DNA of 38,436 nt from Planctomycetaceae bacterium (GCA_024225195.1 JAAEMV010000585.1:1-38436); one strand, 5' to 3'; positions 14,194-24,151 are shown, counted from the first letter of the stretch. Numbers and translations are program-made. Notes: a model not told the origin generated them from the sequence alone.

Positions 14194-16992
14194 TTAATGA
14201 GCTTCTAGCCAATTCTCTCCGGTGCCCATCTCGACTTCGATGGGGACGTCTATTTCTAGAGCGGTCTTCATGCAGGATTCAATCACAGGAATTACAGTCT
14301 CTGCCTCTTCACGATACATGTCGAACACTAATTCGTCGTGAACGGTAAGTAACATCTTGGTTCTAAATGCACCTTCACGTAGAGCGTGATGGACTTTGAT
14401 CATCGCCAGTTTAAGCATGTCAGCCGCCGTGCCCTGAATGGGGCTGTTCATGGCGAGTCGCTCGGATGCATTTTTCAACGTTCGGTTTCGTGAATTAATA
14501 TCACGAAGTTGCCGGCGACGCCCCGTTTGAGTTTTCACAAACTCATTTTCTTCTGCAAAACGAATTGTCCGATCAAAATACTCTCGAACGCCGGGATACT
14601 TTTCGTAATAGTTGTTAATCAACGAATTGGCTTCAGCGCGGGGAATGTTCAGTCGCTGCTGCAATCCAAATGCCGAGATCCCGTAGAGAATTCCAAAATT
14701 CACCATCTTGGCTTTGGCCCGCATTTCGCGGTCAACTTCTTCCATAGGTACTTTATAAACCTGAGCCGCTGTGACCGAGTGAATGTCGGTTCCCGACCGG
14801 AAGGCGTCTAGCATCGTCGGATCCTGGCTCAAGGCAGCCATGATACGCAACTCAATCTGAGAATAATCAGCGGCCAAAATCAAATGCTCTGAATCTCTTG
14901 GCACAAAAGCGGCTCGAATTTCACGCCCCCGCTCTTTGCGAACAGGGATCGTTTGCAGATTTGGATTGTTGGACTGCATTCTCCCTGTGGACGTCCAGGT
15001 CTGGCTGTAATGGGTGTGGAGCTTGCCAGTCTTGGGGTCGACGGCATCGGGTAACTGATCAACATAAACCGATTTAAGTTTTTGAGCACTGCGAAACTCT
15101 AAAACGTTTGCAACGATTTCGTGCTTAGGCGCTAAACGCAGCAATTCAGATTCCTTGGTGGAATATTGCCCAGTCGCGGTTTTCTTAGGATTGTCAACTA
15201 ATTTTAATTCGTCATAGAGAACGATTCCAAGTTGCTTGGGCGAGGCAATATTAAACTCTCGCCCCGCCTCGTCAAAAATTTTAGCTCGCAGTTCCTCAAT
15301 CTCTGTAGCCAATACGACTGAATATTTATTCAAAGCCTCCGAATCCAGCCGAATCCCCTGATACTCCATTTCAACAAGCACGGGGATCAAAGGACACTCG
15401 ACCTCGTAACAAACCTCAGCCACGCCTCTCGCCTCCACTTCGGGGGCAAGCGCGTCTGCCACCTGAAGCGTAATATCAGCGTCCTCACAGGCGTACTCGG
15501 CAATAATTTCTAGGGGAACATCTCGCATATTCCGCTGCTCTTCGCCTTTCTTACCGATCAAGTCACTGGTCGGAATTGGACGGTAGCCAAGATAGATCGT
15601 CGCAAGGTAATCGAGCCCGTGTTTCATGTCCGGCTCTTTCATTGAGTGAACCAACATGGTGTCAATTAGCTCGCCGCGAACGTCAATGCCCCGCCATCTC
15701 AAAAGGCTGACATCGTATTTAAGGTTATGGCCAACTTTGACAATCGACTCATTCTCAAAAACAGAACGAAACTCCTCTAAAACGGCCGCTGACATTTCTT
15801 CAGATTCAGGAACCACAACATAATAAGCACGATGCTTTTCAAACGAAAATGCGATGCCCAGAGGTGTCGCTAAACGCGGGTCCAGCCCGGTCGTCTCGGT
15901 GTCAAAACAAAAACGCTTTTGGTTCATTAGCGTTTCAATTAATTCAGCCCGCTCCTTTTTCGTTTTAATCGTGGTGTACTGATGAGGAACGTCGGCTATT
16001 GTCTTTTCCTCTACCGCAGGATCATCAAACAGCGTCGCCTGTATTTCTTTTTCACGCTTATCTCTTATCGCCGCCTGCCTCGCTGGCGCTGCCGAGAACG
16101 ACTTGCCCAACATTCGTTTACCGAGCGTATCAAATTCCAACTCTCCAAAGAGCTCTGTTAGTTTTGCCTTATCAAAACCCGACCATTTCAAGTCATCCAA
16201 AACAATATCATGAGGTACATCGAGACAGATCGTGACCAATTCTTTCGAAAGAATCGCTTGATCTTTATTCTCCTCGACTCGCTCCTTTTGCTTGCCTTTT
16301 AATTGGTCTGTGTTTTCTAACAAAGACTCCATCGAACCAAATTTTGCGATTAATTTCTGAGCAGTCTTGGGGCCAATCCCAGGTACACCCGGAATGTTAT
16401 CACTGGCGTCTCCCATCAACCCAAGAATATCAACGACTTGATCCACCCGTTCGATTTGCCACTTTTCGAGAACTTCCTTCACGCCCAGCATTTCTGGACT
16501 TCCCCCCTGACGCCCCGGCTTGAACATCGTGACATGCTCCGAAACCAATTGCGTATAGTCCTTATCCGGAGTCACCATAAACGTCTCAAATCCAGCCGCC
16601 TCTGCCTCCACAGACAACGTTCCAATAATATCATCCGCCTCGAATCCTGGCTTGCGAATCATGGTGATATTCATGGCTTCAAACAGTCGGTCGACCCAAG
16701 GAAACTGCAGTGCAATATCCTCGGGCAATGCGTCCCGCTGTGCCTTGTACTCGGGAAACGCTTCGTGGCGAAACGTCGGTTCACGCGTATCGAAGGCAAC
16801 CGCCAAATGGGTCGGCTCATACTTGGAAATGATATCGAAAACAGTGTTAGCCACACCGAATACAGCAGAAGTACAAACCCCCGACGTAGTAAATCGCGGC
16901 GATCGAATCAGCGCGAAATGGGCTCGATAAATCAAAGCCATTGCGTCGAGAAGATAAAGTTTCTTTTCAGCTTTTTTTTCCGAATCGGCCAT
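14194..16992 (-). CDS. polA: DNA polymerase I
   Basis: Fills gaps in repair and removes Okazaki primers; 932 residues, the full three-domain length. The 5'-3' exonuclease occupies about 10-295 (YLLDAMALIYRAHFA, FEADDIIGTL, GDASDNIPGVPGIGPKTA). The 3'-5' exonuclease at about 335-520 keeps its acidic residues: D364 and E366 in FDTETTG, D427 in GHNLKYD, and Y500/D504, so proofreading should be active. The polymerase domain has motif A DYSQIELRIMAA (D709), motif B KMVNFGILYG with F766, equal to E. coli F762, and motif C TVHDELVF (D886). ATG at 16992. Convergent with cpaE, 81 bp apart. Confidence 0.97.
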   Translation of the reverse strand: MADSEKKAEKKLYLLDAMALIYRAHFALIRSPRFTTSGVCTSAVFGVANTVFDIISKYEPTHLAVAFDTREPTFRHEAFPEYKAQRDALPEDIALQFPWVDRLFEAMNITMIRKPGFEADDIIGTLSVEAEAAGFETFMVTPDKDYTQLVSEHVTMFKPGRQGGSPEMLGVKEVLEKWQIERVDQVVDILGLMGDASDNIPGVPGIGPKTAQKLIAKFGSMESLLENTDQLKGKQKERVEENKDQAILSKELVTICLDVPHDIVLDDLKWSGFDKAKLTELFGELEFDTLGKRMLGKSFSAAPARQAAIRDKREKEIQATLFDDPAVEEKTIADVPHQYTTIKTKKERAELIETLMNQKRFCFDTETTGLDPRLATPLGIAFSFEKHRAYYVVVPESEEMSAAVLEEFRSVFENESIVKVGHNLKYDVSLLRWRGIDVRGELIDTMLVHSMKEPDMKHGLDYLATIYLGYRPIPTSDLIGKKGEEQRNMRDVPLEIIAEYACEDADITLQVADALAPEVEARGVAEVCYEVECPLIPVLVEMEYQGIRLDSEALNKYSVVLATEIEELRAKIFDEAGREFNIASPKQLGIVLYDELKLVDNPKKTATGQYSTKESELLRLAPKHEIVANVLEFRSAQKLKSVYVDQLPDAVDPKTGKLHTHYSQTWTSTGRMQSNNPNLQTIPVRKERGREIRAAFVPRDSEHLILAADYSQIELRIMAALSQDPTMLDAFRSGTDIHSVTAAQVYKVPMEEVDREMRAKAKMVNFGILYGISAFGLQQRLNIPRAEANSLINNYYEKYPGVREYFDRTIRFAEENEFVKTQTGRRRQLRDINSRNRTLKNASERLAMNSPIQGTAADMLKLAMIKVHHALREGAFRTKMLLTVHDELVFDMYREEAETVIPVIESCMKTALEIDVPIEVEMGTGENWLEAH

Positions 16993-17096
16993 ACATGCTT
17001 CGCTTAGTAAAGATGAAAATAGAACTGACGACTATCAATCACTCGATAGTTTAACAAATCAAAGACACCGAGTCGGGAGCTCAACTTCAAACGAAG

Positions 17097-17498
17097 CTAA
17101 TCAGGCTCGCGACTTAGAACAACATTGAACACTTTTTCACCAATGACAACGCCGTCTAATTCCATGGTCATTCGCCAGGGGCCCAACTTATCAGAAACCG
17201 GTTCCCAGATTGTATCGCCTAGATAAAAATCCCAGTCATTGGTCTTCACAAAGACCGAGCCGTCAAAAGGTGCGCGGCGAATGCCCTCCGAATCCAAGAT
17301 TCCAGGGTGATCGATGCAATAATCCAATTCCCTGTTTTTTGCCCCTTTAATATTCACGATAAATCCGAACTCAATCCCAAGATCGGCCGGTACTTCCGTG
17401 GTGAACTGTTCAATTTTTGGGAGGATTTTTGACTGTGAGTCCCAGTTCGAATAAATCCCAAAACTCCGGATTCGAATTTCAGGTTTCCGCTTTGCCAT
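17097..17498 (-). CDS. Conserved hypothetical protein, DUF3859-like
   Basis: 133 residues, cytoplasmic (no signal peptide or membrane span), predicted to be mostly beta strand. The pattern FGIYSN, LGIEFGFIVNIKGAK, then an HPGILDSEGIRRAPF stretch and a closing GPWRMTMELDGVVIGEKVFNV looks like the DUF3859 family, judged from memory. It has no known function. I prefer the ATG at 17498 over the TTG one codon earlier; the ribosome site is weak. It lies between polA and thrC on the same strand, with gaps of about 105-110 bp on either side. Confidence 0.6.
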   Translation of the reverse strand: MAKRKPEIRIRSFGIYSNWDSQSKILPKIEQFTTEVPADLGIEFGFIVNIKGAKNRELDYCIDHPGILDSEGIRRAPFDGSVFVKTNDWDFYLGDTIWEPVSDKLGPWRMTMELDGVVIGEKVFNVVLSREPD

Positions 17499-17608
17499 CA
17501 ATCGGAGCTTCAGAAAAATAAATACGGCAAGTTACCGGGAATTCAAAAAACAAATCCGGGTGCTACGAGCGACACGGCATCAACATGCCAATCGCCCCAA
17601 ACAGCCGA

Positions 17609-18853
17609 TCATTTCAACAAATAATCCTGCTCGAAAGTATCCCAATCGGTAGCCTTGGACAAATCAATGGAAGGCACATCGAGAGGATCGCCTTTTCCAA
17701 AATATTTCTGCCCTGCAGCCGTGTTGAAAATTACTACCCGCTCGTCGAGTGCTACCTGGTCCTGTTCAATTAACTTTTCCAATCCACCAATACAGGTAGC
17801 CGCTTCCGGACATATGATTATTCCTTCCGCCGAGGAGACTTTTTTCTGCCATTCAATCAATCGCGTTTCTTCAACTGAAATTGCCGCACCACCACTGGCC
17901 CGAACAGTATCAAGGACCATGAAATCTCCCAGTGCGGCTGGCACCCGCATCCCAGAGGCGATGGTATGAGCATTTTCATGACGCTTGGCAAACCGCTCTC
18001 CCGCCTCAAACGCGGTAACCATAGGCTGACAACCATCGGACTGCACCGCATACATTCTTGGCATTGTCTCGCTCGTCAGAAAACCCATTTCACGGAGTTC
18101 TTCAAAAGCTTTCCACATTGCAATCAATGCAGTCCCGCCACCCGTTGGGTAGAGGATGACATCAGGCAGTTCCCAGTTAAACTGCTCAGCCAATTCCAGG
18201 CCCATCGTTTTCTTTCCCTCTAGTCGATAGGGCTCCTTCAGCGTGGAAATGTCAAACCACAGTCCATGATTGTGCCCCTCCCGAATTCGCTTTCCAGATT
18301 CATCGATCAGGCCATTGGTCACAAACAATTTTGCACCGCTGAAATAACACTCTGTCTGATTTACAATCGGCGTGTCATGAGGCATGAAACAGACGCACTG
18401 CATTCCAGCGCGAGCCGCGTACATCCCCATTGCACCACCCGCATTTCCATTACTTGCCATTGCAATTCGAGTCTGCCCGAAGTGCTTGGCCATCGTTGTC
18501 GCCAACGACATGCCGCGGCACTTGAAACTGCAGGTCGGCAATTGGGACTCGTCTTTAATCCATACGTGCTGCATGCCCATCTGCTTGGCAAAAGTTGGGC
18601 ACTCAATAACTGGACTCATCGACTTATTTAACGAGACGGGTTCAATCTCATCTCCAATTGGCAATAGCTCTCGATACCGCCACATATCTCGCGGCCGTTC
18701 CAGCAACGCAGCCTTGGTCATACTGTCCCGCACACCTTCAAGATCGTATCGCGACCAGAGAGGACGATTTTCATGCATCGTCTGCTCGCAATCAGCAGGT
18801 AACGAAACCGAGGGATCAATTGCACTCTCAAAGTGGGTTATAAATCGTGTCAT
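17609..18853 (-). CDS. thrC: Threonine synthase (PLP-dependent, fold type II)
   Basis: Converts O-phosphohomoserine to threonine. In the 414-residue protein the PLP lysine is K111 in PTCSFKCRGMS, cofactor phosphate is held by SNGNAGGAM (134-142) and by the glycine run in PTGGGTALIAMWKA. The domain order and ICPEAATCIGGLEKL near the C-terminus fit the longer bacterial/plant-like threonine synthases rather than threonine dehydratase. The usual TGSFKDRG or TGSFKARG motif reads TCSFKCRG here, with cysteines on both sides of the lysine. Start ATG 18853; a TTG six codons earlier is less likely. Threonine ammonia-lyase or another fold type II enzyme is the alternative. Confidence 0.8.
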   Translation of the reverse strand: MTRFITHFESAIDPSVSLPADCEQTMHENRPLWSRYDLEGVRDSMTKAALLERPRDMWRYRELLPIGDEIEPVSLNKSMSPVIECPTFAKQMGMQHVWIKDESQLPTCSFKCRGMSLATTMAKHFGQTRIAMASNGNAGGAMGMYAARAGMQCVCFMPHDTPIVNQTECYFSGAKLFVTNGLIDESGKRIREGHNHGLWFDISTLKEPYRLEGKKTMGLELAEQFNWELPDVILYPTGGGTALIAMWKAFEELREMGFLTSETMPRMYAVQSDGCQPMVTAFEAGERFAKRHENAHTIASGMRVPAALGDFMVLDTVRASGGAAISVEETRLIEWQKKVSSAEGIIICPEAATCIGGLEKLIEQDQVALDERVVIFNTAAGQKYFGKGDPLDVPSIDLSKATDWDTFEQDYLLK

Positions 18854-19034
18854 ATTCTTTAGTCTTAACAAAATTCAATGGGGACACCGAGAGTCGGAAG
18901 TTGCTACTAATTCCGAAGTCTGATTAAATTAGACTTCGTCCCAGCGGTCCGTCGATCCGACAACGCCAATCTTGGCTTTCCAGTCAATCGAGTGTAAACT
19001 CTCCTAGTCCAGTAAGGGAAGTATTGTCCTAAAT

Positions 19035-19583
19035 ATGAGTGCTGAAGAAAACCCTCCCAACGAAATGAATCTGACGCCCGGTAATAAATTGACTGAAAAC
19101 GAAGTACCACAGGATGAAAGTCCCTCTTCCTCTTCGATGGACGCATCAGAATCAGACGAAGAGATAGTTTTGGCGGAATTAGCGGATGTTTCTTCGAATG
19201 AAAATGAAGTAGTCGTTGCAGAACTTGACAGACCTACCAGCGATAATTTCATCCCCGCGCCTGCTCCAACAGGGTTTAAAACAGAAGACATGACGGCGAG
19301 AGGGGCAGCCATCGCGAGCGTCGTTCTTGGAATTCTATCCATTGCCGGGGCATTTTTCTCTCCTTACAGTGCCATAAACGGATCCCTTGGAATTTTCATG
19401 TGGTTCGTCGGATTCTCTAAAACCCGTGGTAAAAATGACTCTTACCTTGGTTTAGGTCTCTGCCTGAGTGGGCTCTTTCTTTCAATTTCAACAGGCTTTG
19501 GACTCATAGCGACAATCATAATTTGCCTGCTACTGGTAGCGCGGACTATCTCTACTAGACGCCAGCGGCGTGCCCCCGACTAA
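19035..19583 (+). CDS. Hypothetical membrane protein with acidic N-terminus
   Basis: 182 residues. The first 85 are disordered, Ser/Glu/Asp-rich and without cysteine (NEVPQDESPSSSSMDASESD). Then come three hydrophobic segments at about 88-107, 115-125 and 135-170 (ASVVLGILSIAGAFFSPYSA, GSLGIFMWFVGFS, LGLGLCLSGLFLSIS and GFGLIATIIICLLL), ending in a basic RTISTRRQRRAPD. The layout resembles small DUF4190-like membrane proteins but I cannot assign it. ATG at 19035; GGGAAG lies rather far upstream (about 14 bases). Divergent from thrC. Likely a real gene, since the membrane segments and acidic bias are coherent over the whole frame. Confidence 0.65.
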   Translation: MSAEENPPNEMNLTPGNKLTENEVPQDESPSSSSMDASESDEEIVLAELADVSSNENEVVVAELDRPTSDNFIPAPAPTGFKTEDMTARGAAIASVVLGILSIAGAFFSPYSAINGSLGIFMWFVGFSKTRGKNDSYLGLGLCLSGLFLSISTGFGLIATIIICLLLVARTISTRRQRRAPD

Positions 19584-19636
19584 TAACAGTCTCCGTTGCG
19601 CGCCAGCCCCCTGCGGTCACACGCTCTCGCGATCCC

Positions 19637-19650
19637 TGATGGGCCCATCA
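19637..19650. repeat. 14-bp perfect palindrome at the glycosyltransferase stop codon
   Basis: TGATGGGCCCATCA is self-complementary, and its first three bases on the minus strand are the stop codon TGA of the glycosyltransferase gene. No T-tract follows. Confidence 0.6.
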
Positions 19651-20964
19651 CACCACAAATTTTTTAATTATCTCAGACGTGGATTCAGCCATCACGGACG
19701 CATTTCGATGCTGATGTACAAACCGTTGCCCAAGCCCGCCGAGTTTCAATCGCCGCTCACCATCAAGCAGCAACTCGGATAGCGTTTTAGCCAACTCAGT
19801 TTCATTCTCGGGCTCGAAGAGCAATCCACCTCCGGAAGCCTCTAACAGCTCCGGAAATGCTCCGTGCGAGGGCAAAACGACAGGGACACCCGCCGCCATT
19901 GCCTCAAGTGCATAAAGTCCCTTTGGCTCTTGAAAAGCCGTTGGCACCGACAAGAGGTCGATATTGCGGAGAAATTCCAATTTGGCTTCTCGATCAACTG
20001 CACCCTCGTATTGATAGGAATCCTGCAATCCGCAGCGATTAAGACGCCCCCATTGCTCATCCGCATAAGCCTGGTTTTCAGGACTTAGCCAACCCGCAAC
20101 GTGTAGCCTTGCGTTCTCTGTGCCGGGCATCGACTTCAGCTTAATAAAAGCCTCAACCAAATGATGCAGTCCCTTCTCAGGAGCAATCCGTGCAAGATAA
20201 CCAACGGTTTGTGTGTGACGGACCGGCTCGTCTTCCGCGCGACTCAAAAATGAATTGTAATCCGCCACCTCCAGCCCCAGCGGGGTCACGTGCACCTTGA
20301 GAGGGTCAAGCGAAAAATAATCACACATGTATTTTTTAAAAAAGTGACTCTGCACAATAAAGCCATCGACTTTGTTCGCGATTTCTTTGACACGATTAAT
20401 GCATTGCGATCGATAGGGTGGCTTTAAACTGTCAAGAAAAACATCGTCCCCTTGCAGGGTCACGAGCACGGGACAATCGACAACTTGCTTGATGTCTTCG
20501 ATACATCCGCCGATCAATATGTTGGAAAAAATAAGTACGTCTGGGCGTGCCAGACTCATCCAACGACAGATCTTACGGACTTCCTTTCGCTGGTTGCCGC
20601 GAGAACCAAGCAGCATTGAATAGGCCAAACTACCGAGCATCGCACCATCGGTTTCCATCGCGCGGGAGGTGACTTTGCGAATCAACCATGGCGAATCAAG
20701 AAAGCGATCAAAGACCGAAGGTAAGTAACGCAGAAATGGAATTTTTTGCTGCAGGTAGACGTTGATCCCACCAAACAAGACTTTATCGACGCTAAAATCT
20801 GACTCATCCGTTCGAATGGGCGTATAGGTTGGAACGAGTTGGATATTCCACCCCTCTGCCGACAGAGCACGCGAGAGCGCGTTGTCATGCATACAACTTC
20901 CACAAAACATACCGCCGGCTCCGGCGGTTAAGTAGATTATTTTTGTTTCGGAGTTACTGGACAT
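19648..20964 (-). CDS. Glycosyltransferase, GT-B fold (family 4-like)
   Basis: 438 residues, a retaining sugar transferase by family. The N-terminal domain starts with KIIYLTAGAGGMFCGSCMHDNALSRAL, an acceptor-side loop with a CxxC pair. The C-terminal domain shows GYLARIAPEKGLHHLVEAF, the E-x7-E donor motif in EPKGLYALEAMAAGVPVVLP, and LPSHGAFPELLEASGGGLLF. Sugar donor and acceptor cannot be told. The ATG at 20964 lies 19 bp after the pheT stop; a TTG at 20991 would overlap pheT. It is probably co-transcribed with pheS-pheT, although no functional link is evident. Likely cytoplasmic, with no membrane span. Confidence 0.85.
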   Translation of the reverse strand: MSSNSETKIIYLTAGAGGMFCGSCMHDNALSRALSAEGWNIQLVPTYTPIRTDESDFSVDKVLFGGINVYLQQKIPFLRYLPSVFDRFLDSPWLIRKVTSRAMETDGAMLGSLAYSMLLGSRGNQRKEVRKICRWMSLARPDVLIFSNILIGGCIEDIKQVVDCPVLVTLQGDDVFLDSLKPPYRSQCINRVKEIANKVDGFIVQSHFFKKYMCDYFSLDPLKVHVTPLGLEVADYNSFLSRAEDEPVRHTQTVGYLARIAPEKGLHHLVEAFIKLKSMPGTENARLHVAGWLSPENQAYADEQWGRLNRCGLQDSYQYEGAVDREAKLEFLRNIDLLSVPTAFQEPKGLYALEAMAAGVPVVLPSHGAFPELLEASGGGLLFEPENETELAKTLSELLLDGERRLKLGGLGQRFVHQHRNASVMAESTSEIIKKFVV

Positions 20965-20983
20965 TTGCCACTTGCCGTTGCGT

Positions 20984-23032
20984 TTATCCAACTAGAGTAG
21001 CGTGATGGGCACTCGTGCAATTCGTAATAATGCGGTTGCACAATTCCTCAGCCTGAGCACCAGTCAGTGTTGCCTCGTTCGACCGAAACACCACCGAAAA
21101 TAGAACACGTTTCTTACCGGGACCATCCCTTGCCTCATCTCGAAATGTTTCAAGATATTTGACAGACTCAAGCAAGGGGCCACTCTCCGAACGGATGGTT
21201 GATTCCAGACTTGCCCAACGAACTTCGTCATCCATGATAAAATTAAAATCACGCGTCACCGGTGGGAACGGACTTTGATTGGCATGACACGCGATTAACT
21301 GCGTCTCATCCTCGAGAACACCAAGGTCAACTTCAACAACAATTGCGTCAGCCCGTAACCCAAATTGTTTTTTGGCCGATTCTGAAACGCTTCCCATCCA
21401 ACCCAATCGCTGATCGCCAAGCCAGAGTTCGCCCGACTGACTTGCATCCAGCAAAGCCTCATCACATTCTTTGACTTGAACTACAGCTAATGGGTTTAAT
21501 TCCTTCACGAGTGCTTCAACCACACCTTTTACTGCAAAAAAATCACGATGACTAACCAATGCTAACTTCATTGGCTGATCGGGAATCTCCTGGCCGTCGG
21601 AAGGGAGATACACTTTCGCAGTTTCAAACAAATTTACATTTGCATTGGAGCGGTAATCATTGATCCGTCGCACCTCCAGCAAACTTGGGACTAAACTGCG
21701 TCGCAACAAATTGACTGTACCTATATTATGTGAATACTCTTCAAGCACTCCCAGCATCGGTTGACTGCTGATCAAAGGAGGCGAATCACACCACGGAGTA
21801 AACGCATCCGACCAAGGCTGGGGAACCAGGCTTGGCGTTACTGCTTCATCGAACCCCGCTGCGGTCAAAACATTGCGAACTTTATCGACGACGCGATCCG
21901 CCTTGGGTCGATAAGACGCTGACATGGGAACGTTCACGTCATCAGGGATTTTTTCAAATCCGTAGATTCTGCCAACCTCTTCCACGAGATCTACGTCTCG
22001 TGTCAAATCCTTTCGCCAACTCGGAGGAACCGCTGTAACGGAAGTCTCGTCGGACGACTCAATTACCAAGCCAAGTTTTTCGAGCGTGGGTGCGACAAAA
22101 TCAACAGGAATTTCAATTCCAAGCAAACGTTGCAACTGGCTGTAACGAAGGTTAACAGGCTGACGAGACGGAGGAGGCGAACCCACATCAATCACACCGT
22201 CTAACAGCTCTCCTCCGGCGGACTCTAAAATCAGTTCACAGACACGACGACTCGCCCAGTCTAAATTGTCGGAGTCAACATTTCGCTCGAAACGAAACGA
22301 AGAAGGACTATGCAATTTTAATTTTCGAGCAGCGCTTCGCACAGTTAATGGATCAAAGTAGGCAGCTTCGATTAACACATCGACTGTGGCTTCAGAAACT
22401 TCTGATTCGGCCCCGCCCATCACTCCCCCCAATGCCACAGCACTGCCAGAGTCAGCAATCACGCACATCCCCGGAGCAAGCTGATAGGTGCGATGATCGA
22501 TCGCCTCAAATATCTCCTCAGGTTCGGCTTCCCGGACAACTATTTTCCCATCCTTAATCTTGGCAAAGTCAAACGCATGCAACGGTTGCCCACACTCGAA
22601 CATGACGTAATTCGTTGCATCCACAACATTGTTAACAATGCCAATTCCCAGCGACTTCAATCGCTCCTGCATCCACTGCGGACTTGGACCGATCTTAACT
22701 CCTCGAATCAATCTAGCCGTATACCGCTCGCAAGCCCCTTCCGATTCAATCACTACGCTGCAGTGTTGAGAAATAGAATCAGAACCAGTGACTGGCTGGG
22801 GATCAGGAAGATTAAGTGGAATTTCGTAAAGCGCTGCGATCTCGCGTGCCACACCAATGTGCCCAAGGCAATCCGCACGGTTACTAGTAACCTCCAGATC
22901 AATCGCGTGATCCTTGTCGACGGCGTCGGTTCCCTCGTGATTCAACCCGGACATCGTCAAACGATCTACCAAGTCGTCATGGGTCATCGCCAAGTCAACG
23001 TACTCTGTAAGCCAATTCCAGGAGACAATCAT
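20984..23032 (-). CDS. pheT: Phenylalanyl-tRNA synthetase beta subunit, short form without OB-fold domain
   Basis: Pairs with PheS to charge tRNA-Phe; 682 residues against about 790-800 in most bacteria. The N-terminal B1 part (WNWLTEYVDLAMTHDDLVDR, TMSGLNHEGTD) joins almost directly to IDLEVTSNRADCLGHIGVAR, so the roughly 110-residue EMAP-II/OB-fold tRNA-binding insertion is missing. The B3/B4 editing core follows, with SPSSFRFERNVD, then B5 and the B6/B7 catalytic-like fold. The C-terminal anticodon-binding FDX-ACB domain is present (SPFPPVTRDFNFIMDDEV). ATG at 23032. pheS lies 78 bp upstream and a glycosyltransferase 19 bp downstream. Confidence 0.95.
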   Translation of the reverse strand: MIVSWNWLTEYVDLAMTHDDLVDRLTMSGLNHEGTDAVDKDHAIDLEVTSNRADCLGHIGVAREIAALYEIPLNLPDPQPVTGSDSISQHCSVVIESEGACERYTARLIRGVKIGPSPQWMQERLKSLGIGIVNNVVDATNYVMFECGQPLHAFDFAKIKDGKIVVREAEPEEIFEAIDHRTYQLAPGMCVIADSGSAVALGGVMGGAESEVSEATVDVLIEAAYFDPLTVRSAARKLKLHSPSSFRFERNVDSDNLDWASRRVCELILESAGGELLDGVIDVGSPPPSRQPVNLRYSQLQRLLGIEIPVDFVAPTLEKLGLVIESSDETSVTAVPPSWRKDLTRDVDLVEEVGRIYGFEKIPDDVNVPMSASYRPKADRVVDKVRNVLTAAGFDEAVTPSLVPQPWSDAFTPWCDSPPLISSQPMLGVLEEYSHNIGTVNLLRRSLVPSLLEVRRINDYRSNANVNLFETAKVYLPSDGQEIPDQPMKLALVSHRDFFAVKGVVEALVKELNPLAVVQVKECDEALLDASQSGELWLGDQRLGWMGSVSESAKKQFGLRADAIVVEVDLGVLEDETQLIACHANQSPFPPVTRDFNFIMDDEVRWASLESTIRSESGPLLESVKYLETFRDEARDGPGKKRVLFSVVFRSNEATLTGAQAEELCNRIITNCTSAHHATLVG

Positions 23033-23110
23033 TTTTCTATCGTCTAAATTTGAGAGAGTGAGAAACTAAAAAAACCGCTGGCCGCTTAATAATTCACAGC
23101 CCCGGAGAAG

Positions 23111-24151
23111 TTAAAACTGATGAAGGAATCGCGTGTCGTTGGTAAACAAATATCGAATATCAGTGATCTGATGTCGAATCATGCAAAGCCGCTCAATTCC
23201 AAGCCCGAATGCGAATCCACTTACCTTTTCAGGATCATAGCCGACCGCACGAAGAACATTAGGATCGACGATTCCCGCGCCTCCGAATTCGACCCACTTG
23301 CCGTCCCAGTAGTAATCCGCCTCTACGCTTGGCTCGGTAAAAGGGAAAAATGAGGGGCGAATTCGCACCGGCACTTCATCTCCTAAATAGTTCGAAGCGA
23401 AAAGCTTGAGCACTGTTTTTAAGTCGGCGAGACTCACGTTTTCATCCACCATCAGTCCTTCGATCTGATGAAACATCGGATAGTGCGACCAATCAGCGGT
23501 ATCGGGGCGGTAAACACGGCCGAGAGAAACGATCCTCACTGGCGGCTGCGTATTTTCCATCACCCGAATCTGCACCGTGCTCGTTTGACTTCGCAACAAT
23601 AATGGATTGCCCGACATAGCCGAATCATTTCCCGACGTTGTCTCGGCAACCGAGAGATAAAAATTATCAAGCGGATCCCGAGCCGGATGGGCACGCGGAA
23701 TATTCAAAGCTTCGAAATTGTGATAGTCGTCCTCAATTTCCGGTCCCTCCGCTGGAGTAAACCCAAGGCGACCCATGATATCTTTCAATTCATTGATTGT
23801 CTGAGTGATTGGATGCAGGCGGCCGACATGGAACGCTTCGCCGGGCAAAGTTGCATCAAATTTTACATCTCGCTGCCCGTCACTGCTCGCAGAGGACAGT
23901 CGACTTTGCGCCGATTCAAATGCGTCCTGAATACTATTTTTGACCGCATTCAACTTCATCCCGGCTGTTTTTTTCTGATCGCCCGGAACTGCTCCCATAT
24001 TTTTCTGAAGCGACTTCAGCCGCCCTTTTTTCGCGCCCAAAAACTCCACACGCGCCAGGTCTAACTGATCGGAATCAGCAGCCTCCGAGAATGCTTTGTC
24101 AGCTTCCTGAGCCAGAGCTTCGAGCTGTTCTATAAAGAGTTCAATGGACAT
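23111..24151 (-). CDS. pheS: Phenylalanyl-tRNA synthetase alpha subunit
   Basis: Catalytic subunit of the class II synthetase; 346 residues, usual length. The N-terminal coiled-coil arm (about 1-85) precedes the catalytic core with [22 protein letters not shown], the phenylalanine-pocket region [10 protein letters not shown]-like [20 protein letters not shown], motif 2 ([20 protein letters not shown]) and motif 3 ([20 protein letters not shown]). ATG at 24151. It has no clear Shine-Dalgarno sequence; instead a 6-bp hairpin (24160-24174) ends eight bases before the start. A terminator separates it from rplT, so pheST probably has its own promoter between 24152 and 24360. Confidence 0.96.
   Translation of the reverse strand: MSIELFIEQLEALAQEADKAFSEAADSDQLDLARVEFLGAKKGRLKSLQKNMGAVPGDQKKTAGMKLNAVKNSIQDAFESAQSRLSSASSDGQRDVKFDATLPGEAFHVGRLHPITQTINELKDIMGRLGFTPAEGPEIEDDYHNFEALNIPRAHPARDPLDNFYLSVAETTSGNDSAMSGNPLLLRSQTSTVQIRVMENTQPPVRIVSLGRVYRPDTADWSHYPMFHQIEGLMVDENVSLADLKTVLKLFASNYLGDEVPVRIRPSFFPFTEPSVEADYYWDGKWVEFGGAGIVDPNVLRAVGYDPEKVSGFAFGLGIERLCMIRHQITDIRYLFTNDTRFLHQF

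Noticed and set aside
16438-17007. 189-codon plus-strand frame
   Set aside because: Antisense of the polA N-terminal exonuclease region.
22493-23047. 184-codon plus-strand frame
   Set aside because: Antisense of the pheT N-terminus.
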